A DNA stretch of 64,000 nucleotides from Anastatus disparis (GCA_017163975.1 JAFFSR010000035.1:868001-932000); one strand, 5' to 3'; counted from the first letter of the stretch, positions 23,512-35,555 are shown. Translations and numbers: made by a program. The notes: a model not told the origin generated them from the letters alone.

Positions 23512-24754
23512 GTGAGTGACTCTCTTTTATATTTCAGATACCTGCTGATTAGTTACCGCAGTAAACTATATATAGCGCGATTGTTTCCGAATGTAGCCAA
23601 GATTAGTGGAGCAGCAATTGTCTGCTTACCAATAAAGTAGAACAGCATCGTCACGTATATGCCGGGTTCGAACAAATTATAAACAGACGCACGTGCAACT
23701 GTTTTGACGTATCGTTTTTTATTTATTCTACAGGAATATTCTGCACATATGTTAGTGAAATGAATGAAAATTTTTTCGTGTTTCAAGCAAGAAAAAAGTT
23801 AAAAAAAAAACTGAAAGGTTTGAGAAAAATATAAAATTTTATTACCTATGTGTGTGTTCTCTAAGACATAAAGCGGAAAATATGTCACTCATGAATGAGG
23901 GTATTGTTCTACATGAGAGATTTATGATTCTCTTTGTAGTGAAATAAGTTTTGTGTATAGTGTAAAATAATTTTTTATTAGTTAAAAATGTGAGAATAAT
24001 AGATTATTCTTAATAAAAATGTAGTGTACATTATTTTTATAAAAGAATATTCTAATAAGTGGAATTCGTGTAAATTAAATATTCAATAAAAATGAAATTT
24101 GAATGTATAATTATTCAGTGCTGGTGTAAATTATATAAGAATAAAGTATTTGTATATAAAAATATGTAGTGTATTAATGGAATTTTTATAAAAATATTTT
24201 AACAAGTGAAATATAAGTGTATAATTATTCAGTGTTAGTGAAAATCATATAAAAATAATAAAGTATTCATGTACATAAAGCATTTAATGGAAAGTGAAAT
24301 TTTAGTGTAAATTAAATGTAAGTGTAGTATTCGTATAATTATTCAGTGTTAGTGAAATTTATGTAAACGAAATGTGTATATAAGTGTATTATTCGTATAA
24401 GTGCATGCATGTGTTTCAAATGCAAGTTATAACGTGTTTTTGATGCTATAATAAAGTGTTTTTAATGTTATAATAAAGTGTATCAATTCTAGTTATAAAT
24501 ACATGTGTATATTTATAAGTGTATAAAAATATTCAACCCAAAGTGAAATTTATAAGTGGTCTTATTGTATCGAAATGCATGTTTAAATGTGTTAAAAAGC
24601 GAATCATTCGATAATAAAGTGTTTGTTTTGAAAATTTTATGTATTAATAATCAAGTGAATGAAAATAGCCTTAATATAGTATTAGTCTAGGGGCCCACTA
24701 CAAATCCCGTGGTCATTTTCATGTCCCCTCAAACACCAAAGCTTTTCTTATGTA

Positions 24755-25264
24755 TTTTGACCCCCTGAATCCGAATTTCAATAGTGTTTTGCTTAAAAAT
24801 GAGGAGAGAAATAATTATAAACAATTTATTGTTAAATTTTAGAAAATAAGTACTTTAAACCTAATAAAAACTATTCCTGATAATTTTAATGCATATTTTA
24901 CGTTTAAATAACTTAATTCTATTAAAATTAAGTAATAAATTCAATAATAATAAAAATTTTTTTTTTATGTGCAACCGAGAGTGACCTGTTTTATCTAGCT
25001 ACATCGCGCGCGACAGATGGTCAATAAAACAGGTCGCTCTCAGTTGCACAAAAAAAAAAGAAGTTTTTATTATTATTGAATTTATTACTTTATTTTAATA
25101 GAATTAAGTTATTTAAACGTAAAATATGCATTAAAATTATCAGAAATAGTTTTATTAGGTTTAAAGTACTTATTTTAAAAAATTTAACAATAAATTGTTT
25201 ATAATTATTTTCCTCTCCATTTTTAAGCAAAACACCCTTGAAATTAGGATTCAGGGGGTCAAAA
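24755..25264. mobile_element. 510-bp palindromic MITE with TA flanks
   Basis: The ends TTTTGACCCCCTGAATCC and the complement GGATTCAGGGGGTCAAAA are inverted, and TA flanks both sides (24753-24754 and 25265-25266). The arms match across about 230 bp around a centre at 25009. The GC-rich apex (GCGCGCGACAGATGG) is framed by GTGACCTGTTTTAT and its complement. The structure suits a mariner-like MITE. Confidence 0.83.
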
Positions 25265-26189
25265 TATATAATTTATTGGGTTTTACGTTAACAGGTATTA
25301 ATTATATTGAAGTTTTTCGCTCCTAACGTCGCTTAGTTGAATTTTCTTTTATTGCATTATTATGTATAAATGACTAATTTTAAGTAAATAAGAATTAATT
25401 AATTGAATTTTGAGTACTAAATAAAATTGAAAATAATTTGATGAAACATAATATAAAAATAAATGTACACATGTGCTTAAAGTAAAAAAGCGTATAATTT
25501 ATTTCAAGTGACTATTTCTCACTCTACTGCCATTAGAAAAACAAAGATAGTACGATATTTGATGTAAATAAACTGAGAACTGGGTACTGAGTTACAACTA
25601 TAATTTCCAGACCTCAATATATGACCATGAATTTGAATTATGAAATTAATTTATAAGTGAAACATGCTTAAAAGAAATTCATGTTGATTTCTAATAAAAA
25701 TATCTTCACAAATGTATTTTATGTATATGAAATACGAAATTTAAATAGAAAAATCATAAGATTAAAATACAACATTTTAGTTAATTTTAAATTCGAATAT
25801 TTCGGAATAAAAAAATAACTATTTGCAATTACTTAACAATCCTTTTTGCATCTAATATAAAAATTTAATGAGATACAAATATTACAAAGTGTATATGTAT
25901 CACAAGTAAGGTTTGCATTTCATAAATATTATAATTTTTAGAAAATTCTTGATATTAATAGATTATGAATTTGAAAAATTTAATATTTTTTTATTGATGA
26001 CAAGTAACTTTTCAAAAATAGTTAAAATAATACTGTAAATGTCAATCAACATTTTCATCAAAATAAATTTCGACGCTATAATTATTAAAATAAACATTTT
26101 TATTTAACTACAATCTATTGTAATAATTATTTTTTTAATAAATATATATATATATATATTAAAAAAATAATAATTTTATTTGATGAACA
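25265..26189. other. AT-rich DNA without a recognisable gene
   Basis: I see nothing beyond low-complexity A/T words and a short TA tract near 26143-26158. Confidence 0.6.
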
Positions 26190-26259
26190 CCCACATAGCA
26201 CGAAAGATTCGGGAAGCTTCCATCAAAAGATTCGAGAAAGATTCCAATGTAAGCTTCTA

Positions 26260-27560
26260 GCAAGCTTCCCGAAAGCTAAATGAAAGTTTCGAGAAGCTTC
26301 CATTGGAATCTTTCATATAAGCTTTACGGAAGGTTCAGGGAAGCTTACATGTAATATTCCATGAGGGCTAAATGGAACATTATAAAATAACTTTCAGTAA
26401 GCTTCCAAGAAGATTACATGCAATATTACAGAAATGTTATTTGGAAGATTGCAATATATCTTGCAGGAAGCTTCCAGTAATATTTTGTGGAAGATTCCAT
26501 TCAAACTTCCTGAAGCTTTCAACGGAATGTTACAGGAAGAATATTTCAATATTTACGACAGGTTGCCAGTAACTTATCAGGAAGATTCCCTGTAAGTTTC
26601 CCGAAAGCTAAATGGAAGTTTCGAGAAGCTTTCATTGGAATCTTTCATGTAAACTGTACGGAAGGTTCAGGAAAGCTAACATGTAATATTCCATGAGGGC
26701 TAAATGGAACATTACGAAATAGCTTCCAGTAAGCTTCCGGAAAGATTATATGTAACATTACAGAAACGTTATACGGAAGATTTCTTGCAGAAAGCTTCCA
26801 TTAATATTTTGTGGAAGATTCCATTCAAACTTCCTGCAGCTTTCCACGGTATTTTACAAGAAAAATATTTCAATGTTTACAGGAGGTTACCAGTAACTTG
26901 TCAGGGAAATTTCCTGTAAGCTTCCCGTAATCTAAATGAAAGTTTCGGGAAGCTTCCATTGGAATCTTTCATATAAGCTTTACGGAAGGTTCAGATAAGC
27001 TAACATGTAATATTCCATGAGGGCTAAATGAAACATTACAAAATAGCTTCCAGTAAGCTTTCTAAAAGATTACATGCAATATTACAGAAACGTTACTCGG
27101 AAGATTACATTATATCTTGCAGGAAGCTTCCAGTAATATTTTGTGGAAGGTTTCATTCAAACTTTCTGCAGCCTTCCGTGGAATGTTATAGGAAAAATAT
27201 TTTATTGTTTACGAAAGGTTATCAATAACTTATCAGGAAGATTCTCTGTAAGCTTCCCGAAAGCTAAATGAAAGTTTCTGGAAGCTTCCATTGGAATCTT
27301 TTATGTAAGCCTTATGGAAAGGTCAGGGAAGCTTAAATGTAATATTCCGTGGGGGCCAAATGGAATATTACAAGATAGCTTCCAGTAAGCTTCCAAAAAG
27401 TTATATTCGAATATTATTTGGAAGATTACTTTACATTTCGCAGGAAGCTTGCAGTAACATTTTGCGGAAGATTTTATTCAAACTTCCTGCAGCCTTTCAC
27501 AGAATAGTACAGGGAGGATATATTAATGTTCACGAAAAGTTATTGCAAAGTTTCAGAATA
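26260..27560 (+). repeat. Four tandem ~330-bp units
   Basis: The landmark ATTCCATGAGGGCTAAATGG recurs with its GGG at 26365, 26697, 27021 and 27352, so the period is 332, 324 and 331 bp. Each unit contains the same order of GGAAGCTTCC-like words. Short frames in each unit (26372, 26704, 27028, 27360) are the same frame repeated and diverging, and there is no sign of selection for protein. Confidence 0.85.
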
Positions 27561-27570
27561 AAAATACATT

Positions 27571-28117
27571 AGTTTGTAGTAAATATCATGAAAATTATTC
27601 AGTTGAATTTTTAAATAAATCTATTCCTTTGTTTATAGGAATTTTGTATTCCTGGTGCGAAATCAAATAATTTTTATATACATCATTGGGCTTCAACATT
27701 TTAAATAGCTGATGAATGAATTTATTTATAAGATTCATAGAATAATCTTCATGATACATACTATAAGCTAATGCACTTTTTTTTCTAAAATTTTATAATA
27801 AAATGAAAATTCCGGCAATATTTATGTGTACAGGTGTAGTGTCTGCCTTACATTAATTTAATTTTATAGATTAAAAATATTGTCTTTTTTTTCTATTAAA
27901 TTAATGTTTCATATTCTTTTTAATTTACAAAATTTATGGTAAATTATTTAAATATGAAGTAAAACATGTTACATTTTGTATGATTAAAAATTTTTTATAA
28001 TTGTGCATAGCTTTCGATAAAGAATTTTCATTGTTATTGATTTTAATTAATAAAAAAGAACACAAACAAATATGTTTTTTTTAAAGAGAAAGTCGTTAAT
28101 TTAAGGTTGTATGGGCT
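27571..28117. repeat. AT-rich flank, part of an inverted pair with 38918-39120
   Basis: The last ~110 bp (AAGGTTGTATGGGC at the end) recur inverted at 38918 onward (GGCCCATACAACCTT), with further imperfect pairing of AGAACACAAA-type words. A separate stretch, 27735-27860 (AATAATCTTCATGATACATACT...), recurs in direct orientation near 41465-41580. No gene. Confidence 0.55.
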
Positions 28118-28121
28118 ATAC

Positions 28122-29167
28122 TGTGACGTTATATTTTGTGTTATTACTTCATATATTATTTATTCAAAGAAATAATGAGTATAACGCACTTACATTATTT
28201 GTCGTAACGTCATATAGGCTTATCACGCTACTATATGACGTACTTTTCCTTTCAATACACCAAGCCTAACGTCTGCCTATTTGCAGCACGTGCGAGCTTA
28301 TTATATTGTTTTATTTATCAGTTTTCCTATGAGTTAGACTTCTCTAGACCGTACACTGGCAAGACATCATGCTCACCAGATTCGGGTCCATGTGATCCAT
28401 CTAACTCGGTTCATATATAATGGGAAGACAGGATTAGGTATACAGGAATTAATTGTTTTGCCTCTCGCATCAACGCGTCTCACGTGAATTTATAACGCGT
28501 ACGTTATCGTGCTCTTGAAGATACGTGCGCGATCCAAGCCAATTGCTTTGCGAACCGCACGAAAATTCAAGGCTTCTGTATTTAGCCTTTTGACTATAAG
28601 TTTGAAACAATATTTTAATGAAGGGCCAAATGCACGCTTCACACACTTAATTAAACTTTATCACAAAGATTGTTAATTTAGAATCACGAACTTTACTCGC
28701 GTTATTAACTACAAGTCTTATTTAAGCTCACACGGGTACAGAGCACGTAATTTGCACTCTTTCGCCGTCCTTTGAACTTAAATAAGAAGGAATGTTTCAC
28801 TTGAACAAGTATTTAGTTTAAAAAGTAACTTTATTGAAGAGAGCCGACACGAGAGTGTCTTTTCTCTTATTCTTAATTTTACAAGACGCCTCGGTTTCTC
28901 GGCGCTGCCACACCGCTGGTATGATCTCCCGTCGATCACCTTCCCACTCCTTGTCAACGCTACAAGAGAGAGGGTTACAACTTCAATCAAACTTATATGT
29001 ATAATATATAAAAATCGTACGTCTATCACTGAGCCCGCATGTATATGTTGCTAACATGGGCGTATACGTGCGCGCTCGTGAAGACGCGTACGGTACTTTC
29101 AATATCCCCACTCGCTACTGATAGAGACCGTGCTCATCTCAATGCGAATTATACTAATGCGGTCTCA
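28122..29167 (-). repeat. Downstream LTR of the RT-less gypsy element
   Basis: This is 1046 bp, the same length as 37143-38188. I noticed only about three single-base differences (for example TTTGCAGC versus TTCGCAGC, and CACGGGTAC versus CACAGGTAC), i.e. more than 99% identity. The short open frames in the two LTRs are simply duplicated. Confidence 0.95.
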
Positions 29168-29182
29168 ATGCCCCCCGAAATA
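29168..29182 (-). promoter_or_regulatory. Polypurine tract
   Basis: On the minus strand the LTR is directly preceded by TTTCGGGGGGCAT. A purine run at this position primes plus-strand DNA synthesis in LTR retroelements. A second similar run (GGGGGGCATATAGG complement) lies near 29455. Confidence 0.6.
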
Positions 29183-29718
29183 AAATTGACTTTGTTTGCC
29201 AAAAACTAATTCATTTTATTTCTTAAGTATGAATTTTTAAAATTTTCGCATTGAAATGACACAGTATTTATCAGTTCGTTAAATCTTATTCACATTCTTT
29301 TGCTTTTCTTTCTTTTGCATTTATTTTTCCATTTTAACTTTAATTTTCCCAATGAAATGTTACTTTTATTCATTTATCTATTCAATGTATTAATTACATT
29401 TTATTTAAAATGAACACGTTGCATTTTGTATGCCAAATATGTGTGGGGTCCTATATGCCCCCCAAATAAAATTGATCGCGCTCATTTTAACTTTCTCTAA
29501 CTATACTTTATTTACAATATTTATGAAATTTTTGAATTTTAATGTTTTTCTTTTCAAGTAAAATGTGAGCGATCCATTTTATTTCTAACGCAACGCACAC
29601 AGACATATTTCGCATGTAAAATGACTTTAATGTTATTCTTTTCTTTTTGCAATTTTAAATTTTGACTTTGATTTTAATTTCTTTAATATTATACTATCTA
29701 ATTTATTTTTACTTTATT

Positions 29719-30317
29719 TTACCATTTAATGCGCCTTTGCCGTTTTCGTAACCAGATGTTGAAATCAGACTCAGGATCAGCAATGTCTTCTGAATTAGCT
29801 GGAATTCCCATCCGTTGCAAACGTTGATTGTGTAGTGTTACGTCTTGACAGTATGTGATGTTCATATTCTTTCTTTTCTCGTTATATGTTATCAGGTAAA
29901 TTTCCTGGTCATCTTCCTCGCAGGGTATTGTTTGTAATTCTTCAACGTTGTAGATTTTCTCTATCTTTTTCTTTTTTCCGACGTCTTTGATCCTTCTGTC
30001 TCAGTTTCAGTTTGTGCAGCTACGTATTTATTCTTTGCTTGTGTCTTCTTCCCTGCTTCTGCTATCTTAAAATTTTCTATGTGTCTAAAACGCTGTGCTG
30101 AAGTTTGTATTTTGTCTTCATAATTTATTGTTTTTTGTAGTGATTCGTCCCATACTATGTCCATTGTGCCTTGTTCAATTTTTTCTTCGTATACCTGAGT
30201 GGTTACGTGTCTGCACTCTACGTATAGATCTGGACTCGTGGCACAGTGTCTATATTTTTTGGGATTGGTGACAAAATTGTCTTTCTTTTTGTATGGGTAT
30301 GCGTTGACCCTGTACAT
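29719..30317 (-). CDS. Unrecognised basic ORF region at the env position of the gypsy element
   Basis: The first frame, 30317 to 29961, encodes 118 residues (MYRVNAYPYKKKDNFVTNPK...) and ends in a lysine/arginine-rich tail. A second frame, one base back (-1), is open from 30000 to a stop at 29719-29721 and continues with IEKIYNVEELQTIPCEEDDQ and ends in RKRQRRIKW. The two overlap by about 38 nt across GGAAAAAAGAAAAAG. Either a -1 frameshift joins them or an indel split one gene of about 200 codons. I do not recognise the protein, and it shows no signal peptide or membrane segment, so it is not an ordinary envelope gene. High Lys/Arg/Gln/Glu suggests a nucleic-acid-binding or nuclear accessory protein, which is only a guess. 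Confidence 0.5.
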
Positions 30318-31412
30318 TTTAATACTTATTTTGTTACTTGTTTTTACTTATACTACTATAACTTTTTACACACTTATTTATTATTGTTAGAGGACTGCAC
30401 AATATTATTTACACTTATTTTATTTTATTATACTATAACTTTTTACTTTAAATTATTCAATAAATTTTGAATTGTTCGTAACTGTTGCTACTTCTTTGAA
30501 TCAAGGTAGTTGTTGTTAATTCAACTGCTAACTTGTATCTGTCTATGACCTTTATTTTGATTTATCATATTACCTATTGATTTGTATATGATATTTATTT
30601 ATTTTACGTATACGTTTAGTATCGTATTAACTGTTTATGTATATATCCCACACAGCATGGAATATTTATGGAATCTTCCTGGAATATTGGCACGGAAGAT
30701 TTGAAATATTTTAGGAATCTTCCATGGAATATTCCTGTAATATTCGTATGTCCTTGATTCTTCCTAAATTGGAATATTCCATGGAATATTGTTGGAAGAT
30801 TCCAAGAATATTTCATTGGAAGATTTAGGACATCTCAGATCTTTCATTGAAATATTTCAGGAATCTTGCAGAAATATTTCATGAAATATTCCGTTGGAAC
30901 ATTCATGGAAGATTTCCGGAATATTGGAACGGAAGATTTGAAACATTTCATGAACCTTTCATGGAATATGCACGAAAGATTTAAGGAATCTTTCATGAAA
31001 TATTCCATGAAATATTTCTGGAAGATTTTAGAAATCTATCGTAAAAAATTACGTGGAATATTTATGGAAGATTCGCAGAATATTGGCACGGACGATTTTG
31101 AATATTTCAGGAATCTTCCATGAAATATTCCTTTGATATTCGTATGTCCTTGATTCTTCCTACATTGGAATATTCCATGGAATATTCTTGAGAGATTTCA
31201 AGAATATTTCAATGGAAGGTTTGGGTAATCTCTCATCTTTCATGAAATGTTCCTGGAAGATGTGAAATGCTGTGAGGGGATAGTATATATATTATATAAT
31301 AACACATTAAACTTATACATCAATACATATACGCATACATAAACTTTTAGTTATAAAATCGCATTTACATATTCGCTTCGACTGTACACATCAAAGCGCC
31401 GATACACTTTCG

Positions 31413-31420
31413 CTTATATA
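31413..31420 (-). promoter_or_regulatory. Core TATA box of the CCCACA element
   Basis: On the minus strand the core reads CACTTACTATATAAGCGAAAG. The same CTTACTATATAAG/CTTACTATAAATG context occurs at 39726-39733 and 43266-43272 in other family members, next to a conserved GGGGATAAAACTCCCATTT-like block. Conservation across copies with otherwise different repeats suggests a real promoter. Confidence 0.55.
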
Positions 31421-31574
31421 GTAAGTGAGGTATCTTCCAACCACTTGGGGATAAAACTCCCATTTAACGAACATCCCCCTATCGGCGTCACTGGAAACCT
31501 TCCGTAAGTTCCGCGCAACTTTCCAACGAAAACTTCATGGAATCATTCTAGAATCTTTCATGAAATATTCCACT

Positions 31575-32180
31575 GGAAGATTACTTAAATGTTTCTGTGG
31601 AATATTTCGTGGAATATTTATGGAAGATTTATGTAATATTCCGCTGTACGATTTAAAAGTTTTTCGAAATCTTCCAATGAAATGTTTATGGAATCTTTCT
31701 GAAATCTTTCATGGAATATTCCACTGGAAGATTACTTAAATGTTTCTGTGGAATATTTCGTGGAATATTTATGGAAGATTTATGTAATATTCCGCTGTAC
31801 GATTTAAAAGTTTTTCGAAATCTTCCAATGAAATGTTTACGGAATCTTTCTGAAATCTTTCATGGAATATTCTACTGGAAGATTACTTAAATCTTTCTGT
31901 GGAATAATTTGTGGAATATTTATGGAAGATTTATGTAATATTCCGCTGTACGATTTAAAAGTTTTTCGAAATCTTCCAATGAAATATTTATGGAATCTTT
32001 CTGAAATCTTTCATGGAATATTTCACCGAAAGATTACTGAAATCTTTCTGTGAAATATTTCGTGGAATATTTATGGAAGATTTATGTAATATTTCGCTGT
32101 ACGATTTGAAGGTTTTTTGGAATCTTTCAGCGAAAAGTTTATGGAATCTTCCTGGAATCGTCCATGAAATATTTTACTGG
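31575..32180 (+). repeat. Four tandem 151-bp units
   Basis: The landmark GGAAGATTACTTAAAT starts at 31575, 31726, 31877 and about 32028, exactly 151 bp apart. Units are much more alike than those at 1-2640, which suggests more recent amplification. Confidence 0.93.
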
Positions 32181-32455
32181 AATATTTCATAAACCTTTCA
32201 TGGAATATTTCATGAAATATTTCAAAAATCTTTCGTGAATATTTCATGGAATATTTCAAAAAAGTTTTTGAACATTTCTTTGAAATATTCCTGAAATATT
32301 CCTGGAAGCTTTTAATGGAAGATTCCAATGGAATATTTTGAAATATTCCGTGGAGACTTCCAATAATCTGCATGGAAGGTTCCATTGAAATATTCCAGTG
32401 GAATAATTCGAAATATTCCAGTGAAATCTTCCATGCTGTGTGGGATATTTGAATT

Positions 32456-34141
32456 TTAGCTTGTGAAAAACGGTTTCAAGTTATTCAAATGAAATTTTCC
32501 TCTTTCCTCGTTTCTCTCATTTATAAGCAAGTATGTGTCTGTTGCTATTTTATCTTTTACTATAAATGGCCCTTCGTATACGTGAAAAAATTTTGCTATT
32601 TTATTATTTTCAGTATTTGATACATTTAGTGCCTTTATTAGCACTTTATCATTAATCTTGAATTCATAATGATTTTTCTTCATGTTTTGTACATTCGCAC
32701 GTTTTCTTCTATCTTTGTGCATGTTTTCTTTAGCTAGATATATTTTTCTATCGTAATCTACGTCATTTTCTTTTATATTGAAATACTTGTGCCAGAATCT
32801 GTCTGGTTTTTTGTTAAAATGTAATTCTAATGGTGTGAATTTCGTAGTTTCATGATGTACAGAATTCATGATTCTTTCTATTATTGGTACATATGATGCC
32901 CATTTTTTGTGATTATCTGTTAAGAAAGTTCTGAAAAACCTCGCTAATTCTCTGTGAATTCTTTCAACTATATTACTTTGTGGGTGACGTATAGATGAAA
33001 ATAACATCTTTATGTTTTTCTCTTTTAACGTTTTTTTCCACTTTTTTCCTGTAAATTGAGTTCCATGGTCTGTTATTATTGCTTCTGGTTTTCCATACTT
33101 GGGTATATAATCTGTCAATAGTTTTTTGATTACTGTTATAGTATTTGCTTTCTTTATTGGGTACATAACTACATACTTAGAGAAAGTATCTATTGTAGTT
33201 AATATATGTTTAACACCACTTGTAGATGTAGGCAATGGTCCAAAAAAATCTATTGACAACATTTGATTTTTGTTATTGACTAAAATTGGTTCTACCTTTG
33301 ATTGGTATTTTACGGTTAACCATTTTGTTTTTTGACATGTTTCACATGTTTTAATTATTAAATATGTTTTCTTCCTTAAATTAGGAGCTTGAAAACTTTC
33401 TGTTAATATTTTAAGAGTTTTCTTTGGACCTATATGTCCATATATTGTATGTGTATTTATTACCATGTCTTGCATTAATGCTTGAGGTAATATTATTTTA
33501 TTTCCATTTATAGACTTTTTCATGAGTATCTCATTTGACAATTCAAAAGTCTTTTTTATATTGTTATTATTTTGCATTTTGTTTAGAATTTTTGTACAAT
33601 ATGCATCATTTCGTTGAAAATCTTTTAATTTCTTTAATTTTTGCTTCAAATCATTTTTAATATTTAATTTCTTTATTATTGCAGCAATTATTATCTCATC
33701 TTTTTTGTTTGTGATTTCTGGTAAGTTCTGACGACTTAAGAAATCAGCTGCATTATTTTTATTCCCTAGTATGTGTTCAGGGTGTATATTGTAGTCTTGG
33801 AGAGCCAAACTCCATCTCTTTAGTCTTTCATTACTAAATTTACATTTTTTTAAGAAAGTTATAGCCTGATGGTCTGTTTTTACAATTATGTTTTTAGCGC
33901 CTTTTAAATAAGTGTCTAATTTTTGTAAAGACCATACTATAGCTAGTAGTTCTTTCTCTGTTGTGAAATAATTAATTTCACTACTCTTTAGCGTTCTGCT
34001 GATGAAACATACGATGTTTTCATGATTTTTGTCATCTAATTGTGACAATATTCCTGCAATTGCATAATCACTCGCATCAGTGGTTAATATAAATGGCTTT
34101 GTTGTATCAACGAATTTTAAAATGATATTTTCGTCAAACAA
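32456..34141 (-). CDS. pol: Gypsy-type RNase H-integrase polyprotein (truncated pol)
   Basis: This 561-residue frame begins inside the last segment of the RT/RNase H junction and then shows an RNase H domain with TTDASDYAIAGILSQ, the EKELLAIVW helix and VKTDHQAITF. An HHCC zinc-binding segment follows (HTIYGHIG ... CETCQ), then the integrase core with DFFGPLP, ITDHGTQFTG and HPQSNIVERIHREL carrying the D, D and E residues, and a C-terminal domain with KVLIKALN and YEGPFIV. It ends at a stop just before the nested element. Protease and the RT palm (YxDD) are missing: upstream codons on this frame (WTDRQQKAFEKIKG) run straight into gag at about 34175. Gypsy/Ty3-type pol normally exceeds 1000 codons. 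Integrase looks intact. Confidence 0.93.
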   Translation of the reverse strand: MFDENIILKFVDTTKPFILTTDASDYAIAGILSQLDDKNHENIVCFISRTLKSSEINYFTTEKELLAIVWSLQKLDTYLKGAKNIIVKTDHQAITFLKKCKFSNERLKRWSLALQDYNIHPEHILGNKNNAADFLSRQNLPEITNKKDEIIIAAIIKKLNIKNDLKQKLKKLKDFQRNDAYCTKILNKMQNNNNIKKTFELSNEILMKKSINGNKIILPQALMQDMVINTHTIYGHIGPKKTLKILTESFQAPNLRKKTYLIIKTCETCQKTKWLTVKYQSKVEPILVNNKNQMLSIDFFGPLPTSTSGVKHILTTIDTFSKYVVMYPIKKANTITVIKKLLTDYIPKYGKPEAIITDHGTQFTGKKWKKTLKEKNIKMLFSSIRHPQSNIVERIHRELARFFRTFLTDNHKKWASYVPIIERIMNSVHHETTKFTPLELHFNKKPDRFWHKYFNIKENDVDYDRKIYLAKENMHKDRRKRANVQNMKKNHYEFKINDKVLIKALNVSNTENNKIAKFFHVYEGPFIVKDKIATDTYLLINERNEERGKFHLNNLKPFFTS

Positions 34142-34172
34142 GCCTTTTATTTTTTCAAAAGCTTTTTGCTGT

Positions 34173-35555
34173 CTATCTGTCCATGTTCGGTATTTCCTCC
34201 ATTTCTCTGCTTGCTTCTTGTATTTTATCTCGGTTTACTGGTTGTTTATGTATTTCTCTTTGCGTATTTCTGTTTCTATTTGATTTTTCTATTATTTTAG
34301 TGCTGTTTATTTGTTCATTTCTATTATATGGTTTCCTATATTCTTGTTTTTGATTATTGTATGTGTTTGTTTCTTGTTGTTGCTGTTTTTGTTGATTTAA
34401 ATCTTGACGTTGTTGTTTTTGATTGTTTGTATCTTGGCTTTGTCTATTTGTTTCTTGATATTGTTGATTATTTTGATTTTGAGGGCTTTTTTGTTTGTAT
34501 GTGTTTCTATTTCTCTTATTATCATCTCTATCATAATCTGCTAGTATTTCGAAAAGTGTGTTTTTGTTTTTTATATGTGAGCATTTTATAGCTTGTTTAA
34601 TGTTTCTATCAAAATGTTTACTTATTTTAATAGTCAATTCTTCTTCCGAGTAATTCAGTTGTAGTTCCTTTGCAAAGCCTAGTATCTGTGTAGCATACGT
34701 TACACGATTCATCTTACTATTTTCATAATACTGGCCATATTCCACTTTTCTTTGTGTTGACCTCTGAATTTCCTCATTCCAGTAACGTTCTAAAAATATG
34801 TTTTTAAATTGATCAAATGTTTCTACATTGTCTTGGTAAATATACCACCATGCATTCGCTTCCTTCTGTAACACGTTTTGCAATAATTGTAGAGTTTCTT
34901 TTTCCGTTAAACCTTTTAAGTCTATGTATTGTGTTAATTCATTTAAAAATTTCATAGGACGCTCATCACTCATACCTTCATATTTAGGCATAGGTATTTT
35001 TATCTTTATGTTTGGAGATTCCGTTGTTCGCGTGCTGTTTCTATTCATTATTGCTTTAAGTTCTTCAATTCTTTCCTCTTGTTCTTGTGTAGTCTCATTT
35101 ATTTTTTGTGTTAAGTAGTCTTGTATTTCGTCTATTAATCTTTTATTTTCATTTCTTAATCTTTCGTTTTCTTGTTTTAGTTCTTGTTTTTCTCTCATAT
35201 ATTCTTGTTTTTGCTTTATTTGCTCTTCTTTGTGTTGTTCTAAACAGTTCTCAAGATTTTTGTTTTCTTTTCTTATTTCTTTTAGGGCATCAGTCAATAC
35301 CTCGAGCTGATCTTTTATCGACATATCCTTTATAGTATCCTTATCTAAATTGACATTTACTATTCTTTCCCAATCACCTGAGCTATTTAGCGAGGTTTCA
35401 AGATTGTCGTTTTGAGTAGATAATATTTTAAGTTCTAATGTGACTGCTTGCATCCATTCCACTAAATTAATATTCAATTTCTTTTTTGTTTCTTCTTTTT
35501 CTTGTTGTTCTTGTATCTCTTGTAGTATAGTGTCTGATCTACGCGTAGACGGCAT
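34173..35555 (-). CDS. gag: Gypsy-type Gag protein
   Basis: This 460-residue frame has a Glu/Lys-rich coiled coil at about residues 80-170 (QKQEYMREKQELKQENERLR is typical). A retrotransposon Gag core spans roughly 190-350 (PMPKYEGMSDERPMKFLNEL, KEANAWWYIYQ, FKNIFLERYW), and a Gln/Asn-rich tail spans about 355-440. No CCHC zinc knuckle is visible, so it was either never present or was removed by the deletion that joins the end of gag to pol at about 34175. The frame is uninterrupted, consistent with a young element. The start was chosen as the first ATG after a ~1.6-kb leader. Confidence 0.9.
   Translation of the reverse strand: MPSTRRSDTILQEIQEQQEKEETKKKLNINLVEWMQAVTLELKILSTQNDNLETSLNSSGDWERIVNVNLDKDTIKDMSIKDQLEVLTDALKEIRKENKNLENCLEQHKEEQIKQKQEYMREKQELKQENERLRNENKRLIDEIQDYLTQKINETTQEQEERIEELKAIMNRNSTRTTESPNIKIKIPMPKYEGMSDERPMKFLNELTQYIDLKGLTEKETLQLLQNVLQKEANAWWYIYQDNVETFDQFKNIFLERYWNEEIQRSTQRKVEYGQYYENSKMNRVTYATQILGFAKELQLNYSEEELTIKISKHFDRNIKQAIKCSHIKNKNTLFEILADYDRDDNKRNRNTYKQKSPQNQNNQQYQETNRQSQDTNNQKQQRQDLNQQKQQQQETNTYNNQKQEYRKPYNRNEQINSTKIIEKSNRNRNTQREIHKQPVNRDKIQEASREMEEIPNMDR

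Larger units (their letters stand above)
22611..24754. other. AT-rich DNA with small hairpins; no confirmed gene
   Basis: This stretch lies outside the palindrome. It contains a 77-bp hairpin (23001-23077), a possible signal-peptide exon (23456-23511) and, from about 24050 to 24420, several diverged copies of a unit containing AATTATTCAGTGTTAGTG and ATAAAGTGT. No other gene is recognisable. Confidence 0.5.
30647..32444. mobile_element. CCCACA-family element, 1798 bp, GGAATATTCC type
   Basis: The ends CCCACACAGCATGGAA and the complement TTCCATGCTGTGTGGG are perfect inverted repeats, and ATAT flanks both sides (30643-30646 and 32445-32448). The element landed 11 bp past the pol stop codon of the gypsy element, so it is younger than that element. 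Interior: GGAATATTCC words, a core with a TATA box (31265-31510, minus), and four 151-bp units (31575-32180). There is no transposase. Confidence 0.87.

Noticed and set aside
23422..23786. Spliced gene joining the signal-peptide exon at 23456 to later segments
   Set aside because: The nearest acceptor would leave a 26-nt intron and the next gives only six further codons; kept as a low-confidence exon only.
28235..28420. 61- and 83-residue frames in the LTRs (also 37256-37441, 28778-29029, 37799-38050)
   Set aside because: They occur twice only because LTRs are duplicated; no start context or domain, and they overlap the LTR regulatory region.
34080..35335. Plus-strand frames across gag
   Set aside because: Shadows of the intact minus-strand gag/pol frames; they are Phe/Leu/Val-rich antisense translations.
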